DNA of 64,000 nucleotides from Setaria digitata. Taxonomy: Eukaryota > Nematoda > Chromadorea > Rhabditida > Setariidae. Where the stretch lies: assembly GCA_003640385.1 (NCBI GenBank), contig RCAB01000349.1, positions 1 through 64,000 on the forward strand. The letters run 5' to 3'. This document shows positions 56,425 through 64,000 of the stretch, one piece after another. The notes under the pieces are model-generated. The model searched no databases and had not been told where the DNA came from. It saw nothing but the letters and a program-made list of their open reading frames with translations. Position 1 is the first letter of the stretch. The number at the start of each line of letters is the position of its first letter. Made by a program: the position numbers and the translations under genes.

Positions 56425-59400
56425 TTTAATTNCAAATTTCGCTCAATTTTTTTTGCAAAATTTATAAATATCATTTATATATAGACATATGTTTCCCCTA
56501 TAAACTTTCCCATCATTTCTTTTCCCTCTCTCCCTCTTCCTGCTGTCATTATCATTATTATCGTTATCATTTATGCTATCATTATCTTTCATCATCATTA
56601 CTTTATACATGTATAAATTTCTGTATTAAAACATCCTTTTTCTTTTTACTCACTGTTGTTGTCAACATCATTTATTACATTTCGCTATTATCATTTACTG
56701 ATATTATCAGCACTATTAACATTCATTATCATCCTCATTATCGTTGTTTTTTTTTTTTCCACTCATCATAATGGTAACCTTTTTTTTTTTTTTAATTCAT
56801 TAAATATTTCTTTGTCTATTTAATGAAAGAAAAACAAAAAAAAAAGACGATACTTCCTCTTAATTTCATCAAACTTCTTTCAGAATAAATTTGCTACTTT
56901 TAATTACTTCAATGATTACAGTAATAAATGGTTTAAATTTCTATTGAAAATTTTATGCAAAACAAAAGAAATTTTTCAACCAAAAATTACAAACAAGAAT
57001 AGTTGCATATAATTGCAATCAATAGCAATTATCATTAAAAACACATTTTTTGTCAAGAAAAAAAAAAAAAAAAACAAGAACTGGAATTCATCATTGGCTA
57101 ATTTGTAAAAAAAAAAATTATTATTTTAGGTTTAGCAAAATAATTAATTTGTTTTCAGAAAATAAAAATAAAAAATTTATTACTAAAATTTATCAGCATA
57201 TTATCATTATTAATATATTTATTTATATTCTCGTAGATGTGGTTTTCTTTTTTATTTCTTTCTTTTTTCTTTGTCCATTTAATCTTTTATCTGATAAAAA
57301 TTTGAAAAGCAATCTTAACAGGAATTAGTTAACTGATATATAGAGTTAGCTTCTTTATTAAATGATATATGTTATTGATTAATTTGTAGCAGTTTATGTA
57401 TTTTTCAATTCTTTTTTCTTCCTTTTTTGGATAAATTAATCTTAATTTGTAAATAACAATATTAATTTCTCATCATATAAAATTTCTAGGTAGTGACATT
57501 TTTCGATGATAATTTGTTAATAGCAATTTCACTGGATGATTATCTTATCATATTTCATATTATGTAATTTGATTAATTAAAATTTGCTTAGTTCGTTAGC
57601 ATGAGCGTTGTCAATCTGATTGCTATTCAATATATTTGCAATTATAAATTTTGCTACTGTTTATCAGTAGCTTATCTCATGTACAAAAATTTATTTTGAA
57701 ATTTCATTATGTGCTAAATTTGGCTTAGTCAAAAAAAACAAAAACAAAAACAAAAAAATATACCAAGGTAATTTAATTCGGAAAAAAAAAAGAAAATTCA
57801 AATAATTTAATTAAGAAGTCTCAAATGATTTAGCTGAAAAAAAATATATAAGAGAAAAATCCATGTAAATTTAATTGCATTACAACATCAATTAAACATT
57901 CAGATTTCATTTTGACATTTGAATTAGTTACAAAAACACATGGCACTAATTATATGTTTGGATTAGTTAGGTAGGAGAAAAAATCAGCTAGTTCGAAAAA
58001 AAGAAAAAAGCTTTAATTAGTCGGACTAAATCGATCAGGTATGATTTTAATCGAATGTTTGGATTGTAGTTAGAAAGAAAAAGAGAAAAGCCGCACAGGT
58101 ATGATTTTTTTTAAGCAAATTGAAATCATTTATCCAGGTACGAGTGTAATTAGGCGAATTAATCTGAAACAACTTACGCATTGTAGTTACTTTTAATTGA
58201 ACATACTGATTAGCTGAGTAGAAGAAGGGAAAACATCATATGGATTAAAATTAATTAAAAAAAAAAAAGAAATAAATAAAACGAAGATTTTAATTAGACG
58301 ATGCTTCTTTTTGTTTTTTTTTTTTTAAATAAATTTCTTTTTTCTTCACCACTAAATTCTTTACTTTTCTGATGCTATCATTGCAATCAATACAATCTGA
58401 TCGATGTATTTTTTATTATTATTATTTAAAAAGGTCTTTTGAATCATAATACATTTTGTTAGCAACAAAAAAAAAACAAAAAAAAAACAAAAAAAAATGA
58501 AGAAAAAAGTGTTCCGCTTTTGATTTAAAAAAAAAAAATAATAATAATAAAAAATAAAAATCAATAAAATTGTCATCAAACTATAAAATTTTTCATTTTT
58601 TTTTTCTTTTTTAAATCATTTTCAAGTTGAGTTTAGAGCTTTTAATAAACTAAAGAAGGAAAAAAATCGATTGTTTTTTTTTTCACTTTCATTTTTAATT
58701 AAATTTTTCAATTTTCTTAAAAAAGAATATATATAAAATGTTCTTTTCCTCCTTCTATTAGCATTGAGTAAATTCTTAGTGTCTTTTTTTTCCCCTTCTT
58801 CTTCTTTTTTTTTCTTCCTTTTCTAAAAAAGCAATTTTTTTTTAAATAATTTTTGCTTTTTTTTAAGCATGCTTTCTACTTTTAGTAGTTAGCACAAATC
58901 ATTTGAATTAATTAGCAACATATTAATTAGTTGTGTGCACATTCTTTTTTATTTTGCATATATGTGTTGACAAGTACGAAAAGCTATTTGTTCTGATTGG
59001 TCATCATTGTTTAAAATTGAATTTAAATTTAAAAAAATTGAGTTTGTCTTTTTTGTTTTTATATTTTTTGCGCTATTTAATTTAATATCTGTTTTCGGCT
59101 AGTTTAATTTAGGATAGAATGTGCTTCAATTATTACTTACATAATGATTACTATGTGCTAATATTTTCTCGAAAATTTCAAAAGTAAATTATTGATAAAT
59201 TGGACCTATCAGCCCTATCATTCACTTGATGGACTCATCATCTACGTGATTACGTGATCTTTTACGTGAACACAGTACCATTCGATCATTTGATGTGATT
59301 TATTTTCCATCCTAACTCATAACTAAACGTTTCCCTTCACACTTTAATTTTAATTCATTATTTTACTAGTCATAAAATAGATTAATGCTTTCTTAAAAAT

Positions 59401-61130
59401 TTTCAAAATAAATTATTCATTTTAATTATGAAAATTTTATTAACACATAATTATCATATTTCAAAATTAAACCTATTAGCATTACAATTAACATTATGAT
59501 AAAAGAAAGTGCAAAAATATATATTTTTATTTTTAAATATATATATATATATACATATATTTTATTTAAAAAAAAAAAAAAAATGAAAAAAACTGAAATT
59601 AATTTTTCAATAAATTGTTTCCACGGAAATTTCTTCTCTCATCGTTGTGCGAAAAATTGATTGATTTTAATGAATTATTTTAATTAAATAGCCTAAAATT
59701 TACACCAATTTTTATCTTTGCTCTTAAAAGAAATACACATTACGCTGAATTATACCAAAAAAAAAAAAAAAATGTCATATTTTTCTATCAATTTTCGTTG
59801 AATTAAAAAATTATTTCTTCACCATTTCCCATCATGTATTTTATCACATTAGTAATTTATTTATTACATAAGTCATTAATTGTGATAACTATCGTAGGTT
59901 TTAATTAATTAACTTATTAATTTTGTATTCCAAAAAGTTTCACGTAATTTTTTTTACACACAAATTCATTCTCCATCATTTATTTAATTGCGCTTTATCA
60001 AAGATCAAATTTTTTATTTCGATTCTTTTTTTTTTTTTTTTTTTGGTTCTTGTAAATATTTTTCATTAAGTCAATAATTAATCAGTTTAATTTGCTCTTT
60101 AATCATTTTCTCAACTCAATTTATTTAATTTTTCTCGTTTTTTCTTTTTATCTAAAAATTCAAATTTTTAAGAGAGAGAGAAAAAAAAGAACGAAATTGA
60201 AAATAAAATTTTAGAAGAAGCATTTGTTAGGAAACAAAATCAATCATTTATTTGTCATTCTGTTTGTGGAATGTGCTAATTGCAATATGTAAATGAATTT
60301 GAAGCTAAAATGATTCTTTTCAAGCCAATCCTTTCTTTCTTTCAATTTTTTTTCTTTTTCTTTTTTTTTTTTTTTTAAATTTGATTTAATCGTATTAGCA
60401 TTGGCGAAATTCGTTTTTTTTTTTTGAAAATTTTAAGTCTTTTTGATGAAACAAACTGGTGGAACACATTCATTACAATTGCATAAGTTTACACATGAAA
60501 TATCTCATATCACTGATACTGATAACAGTAAAATCTCATACGAATAGATTGCTGATAGTGATAATTTGCAGTGCTATTTACGTCACTGATAGCGCAGTTT
60601 CACATATAATGTTTTTTCCGCTGCTAATAGCATTACGAATAATTTGTTTACCACTGCTATTAGCCGGATAATTAATGCTGTGACTAAGCTAATCTCAATA
60701 AGTGACAGCAAAAGCTACTTGTTATTGTTACCTATATCACTGATATATCTGTGTGATTATGTTTATCCGTTCATTTATCTTGTTTACTAATCTTTCTTAC
60801 GATAATTAATTAGAATGATTTGTTTACTACAGTCGCGGTAATTAATATCAAAAAAAAAAAAAAAAAAGGAAGAAAAAAATTTATGATAAGAAAACATTGT
60901 AAACTGATTGAATACTAAAATTAGTAGAAATTTGCTAAATTTTAATGAATTTTCTCTGCTGGAATTTAAAACATTTCAGCAAATCTAATGAGTTAATATC
61001 TTAATCATTTTAGATGGTATAGTTATATTTCGTGATGCTATATAAATTACTAACGATTCCATTCTAAATGAACTTGATAAGGAAATTTTTCGGGTCATTG
61101 CTGATTTCAAAAGAGATTCTTTTCTTTCTT

Positions 61131-61165
<35 letters not shown>

Positions 61166-63269
61166 CACCACTGCACTTTATCATTTCCTGTACTGATAAT
61201 CATTCCGTTAGCAGTTTATATTGCATGCTAAATTATGAAGGTAATGTTGAATTTTTAGTAGCATTAATTTCTAACTGACGTCACTTCATCACTTAAAAAA
61301 TATAAATTTTTTCTTTTTTTGTGTTTTCGAAAAATTTGATAATTTTTTTTTTTTTGTTGTAAGATTTATAAAAGAAATCTAAATAAAAAATGAAAAAAAA
61401 AAAAAACGCACAGATACGCACAAATTTGCACACATTTATTTTCAGCAATTCAAATTTGTGCTTGTTTAATGTAATTTATAATTTTTTTTTTTTGTTTTTT
61501 TCTTATTTAATCAATTAATTTATCTCTTCTTTGCTAGAAAACAAAATGGAAAATTAATTTGAAAGAAAAATGCAAAATTTCAAAAAAATTTGCGCAGTCA
61601 TTTTCGAAAATTTGAATTTATGTTGATTTAATGAAGTTTGTAATTTTTTGACTATTTTTTTTTTCTTATTTAATTGATTTATTTATTCTGGAAAATTAAT
61701 TAGTATGAAAAATGCAAGTGAAGGAAAAAAAAAAGGAAAAATATTGCTCCTTAATTTTTTTTTTTTTCGTTTTTTCTAAAATAAAAGAAAATAAATTGCA
61801 AATTTAATAGTTTAAACTTATTGTTTTCACAGAAATGATAGGCATTAATCTGCTGTAGGGCAGATTTGAAATTAAAATCAAATTTAGTATTTTTCATTTT
61901 ACTCCATTAAAATATTCATTCCTATCGGATTATCTAGTAATATTTTTTTTTCCTCTTTTCGTCTATCTAAAAATATCAGAATGATAGACGAATAATTAAT
62001 ACTTTTTCAAATGATTATTGAAAGTTTTCTATTCATTTACCTTAAGTTAAGCTATAACTATCATTTATCATTATTAAATTAATTTAATTTAAGAAATTAA
62101 TCTTTACCCAAAAATTGTACTGATAAATGAATGATAAAAATAAGTGCTACACTCTTTAATTTCTTGCCAATTTATGTGAAATGAAAAAAAAAAAAAAAGG
62201 TGAGAATGGATAGATCAACTTTATCATTTTTATTAATTGCAGAATTTCATCTACTAGTCTTTGGATCAATTATGCTTTTTTTTTGTTGCAAGAGGGATTT
62301 AAAAAAAAAAAAAAAAATGAAAAAGAAAACAAAAACAATTTGCTACCCGTTCACATCATTAGAATGCTATATGATATAAATTTTGGAAAATGTATAAAAT
62401 ATCTTGCAACTGCCTAATTAATTAATTATTTGAATTTTCATTGAAAAGCGAAACGAAAAGAAAAAATTTTAATATAATATGCCAAAAATTTTCATTTAAA
62501 ATAATTATTTCGTTTTTTTTTTCTTAAAAAAATTATAGAAGTGGCTAATTTTACAATATTTAGCTCTTCACTGATAACTGGCATTTGCTTATCAATTCAT
62601 GCAAGAAAAACAAAGTCACTTTCAATAAAATTTTCTTTTTCTAAAATTATCATATTTTTCACTTCATAAATTATACATTTTAATATATTAATTAATTACA
62701 AATATAATGAAATGAAACTTCAAATTAATATGAAAAAAAAAATATTTGTAGGAGAAGAGAAAAAAATTAAGTGGTCGGAGATCTGATAAAAACTGGTTTT
62801 TGTATCATTATTTTCATTCCTCAAAAGTATTTAATTTTCTTTCCAAATTTATAGTTTAATTTTTGAACTATGAAAAATTAATTTACTAATTAATCCTGTT
62901 GCACAAGCAACAGATAACATATACATATAATATGTACATAGAGTCTATAGTAATTAATCTATCATTATCAATTTATCATTAATTATCAATTTGTTTCCCA
63001 ATAAAAAAAAAAAAAGCTGATAACATGATAATTTAACATATATATAGTGATTTTTTTTTTTTTTTTTTTTAAATGCACACAGTGATTTAATCTAACTTTT
63101 GGTTTAATTTATAATTTGTCCTTGTCTTTTTCGTCCTACGATGTCTCCAATAGGCATTCAATCTTATTCTTTTTTTCTTCAAACTTTGTAATAGTTTGAT
63201 CAAATTAAGTCACAAAATCAAAACTTGTCTAAAATGGATAAGATGGGTGAGAATAGTTGGAATAGGGGA

Positions 63270-63340
63270 AAGGAAAGAAAGAGAGAGAGGGAGGGAAGAG
63301 AGAGAGAGAGAGAGAGGGAGGGAGGGAGGGAGGGAGGGAA
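63270..63340. repeat. GA/GGGA purine tract with G-quadruplex motif
   Basis: A GA microsatellite passes into GGGAGGGAGGGAGGGAGGGA. Six GGG runs, each separated by one A, lie at about 63316-63338, a textbook G-quadruplex pattern in otherwise AT-rich DNA. Confidence 0.9.
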
Positions 63341-64000
63341 TAAAAATGAAATAGTTCCTTGAAATCTAGGAAATTTTCGTTCATTCAAATTGGTCATAGA
63401 GAGCTTTTTATCTTTAACAGCTTTTTTTTTTTTTTTTTTTTTTGAATTTAGTAATTGCAATAGAGTTGTCGTGNGAATTTGATCTTAAAACCATTTCATT
63501 TCATTTCTCAATTAAAATGACATTTGAAAAATTGATTAATTCTTAACTTTTATTTCATCATTCTGAAAGGAATAAATTGTGTAAATTTAAAATTTTCTCT
63601 TTTTTTTAGAATTTTTTTTTTAATTTAGAAATAAAATTTAGACGAATTAGTTGCATTAAAAAAGTGGAAGGATGGAAAATTTTGGCCTAACATAGATGTG
63701 TAAAATGTTAATTTACATATATTTCTTTTCTCATTTCATTTTGCTTAAAAATACAATAAAATTTCTGAAAATTAAAATGCTATTAACACTTTTATTTATT
63801 TTTTATTATTTTTGAGGAAATTATTGATTTCAAAATGGTAAAATAATTAAATTTTAATTGGTTTTTTCATTTCTACAACAAAAATGTTACCAGTTATGTT
63901 AGGGGATTAATAATTCTTTAATAAAAATGATTTGAATTTTACTTCTTCATTTCTTTTTTTTGTAAAACAAATTTTATTATTAATTATGTTGAACAATAAT

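Larger units (their letters stand above)
53877..64000. other. Gene desert downstream of the LRR gene
   Basis: About 10 kb, AT-rich, with many homopolymers. It includes a 162-bp tandem repeat (54789-55195), GA-rich tracts (55876-55970 and 63270-63340), CT-rich and ATT/CAT tracts (56290-56760), and isolated Ns at 56432 and 63474. The longest open frames are low-complexity, and none has splice signals or a recognisable domain. It may be intron or regulatory DNA of a gene outside the window. Confidence 0.65.

Noticed and set aside
60459..60671. 70-codon hydrophobic ORF with ACTGAT-type repeated words
   Set aside because: No acceptor before the start, no homology recognised; the repeats are short and irregular.

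Overview
The window is nuclear DNA of a nematode. The grounds are: spliceosomal introns of about 80 to 1900 nt with T-rich acceptors ending in TTNCAG or TTTAG; acceptor-like sites a few bases upstream of most start codons, as expected for spliced-leader trans-splicing; strongly AT-rich spacers full of homopolymers; and gene families in their worm form (LIN-35-type pocket protein, CPEB, divergent ligand-gated channel). The composition and long introns fit a clade III (spirurid or filarial-like) worm, but that placement is inference. No organelle, bacterial or recognisable transposon sequence was seen.

Layout, left to right: (1) 990-2118 (+), the last two exons of a Runt-domain transcription factor whose 5' part lies outside. 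(2) 2119-6730, AT-rich spacer. (3) 6731-11191 (-), a 12-exon CPEB mRNA-binding protein, head-to-head with (4) a possible small acidic protein at 11595-11968 (+). (5) 11969-14449, simple-repeat spacer with an assembly duplication. (6) 14450-14762 (-), a possible small single-span protein just downstream of (7) 15012-21658 (-), a 16-exon retinoblastoma-family gene (lin-35); the pair may form an operon. (8) 22031-22246 (+), a 71-codon ORF behind a splice-leader-type acceptor, head-to-head with lin-35. (9) 22700-23035, diverged tandem repeats, then (10) 23681-30537 (+), an 18-exon ZnT5/SLC30A5 zinc transporter. (11) 32067-38263 (-), a 10-exon divergent pentameric ligand-gated ion channel. (12) 38264-48042, a desert with a minisatellite rich in forkhead-like and E-box-like motifs. 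(13) 48043-53876 (+), a leucine-rich-repeat type I membrane protein with a tRNA-Leu(AAG) gene in one intron. (14) 53877-64000, a repeat-rich desert.

Exon models were built by hand: every junction was checked for splice dinucleotides and reading phase, and each multi-exon model closes to an intact frame (CPEB 629 aa, LIN-35 1007 aa, ZnT5 765 aa, channel 391 aa, LRR protein 580 aa). Family names rest on motifs recognised by eye, with no database search. The genes do not form one pathway. The gene-dense centre (6.7-30.5 kb) holds regulators of transcription and translation plus a secretory-pathway zinc transporter, arranged as two divergent pairs, while the flanks hold neuronal or surface-type genes in AT-rich DNA. 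The points most worth following are the channel lacking one Cys-loop cysteine, two apparent GC-AG introns, the 44 kb minisatellite, the repeat array before ZnT5, and the possible lin-35 operon.
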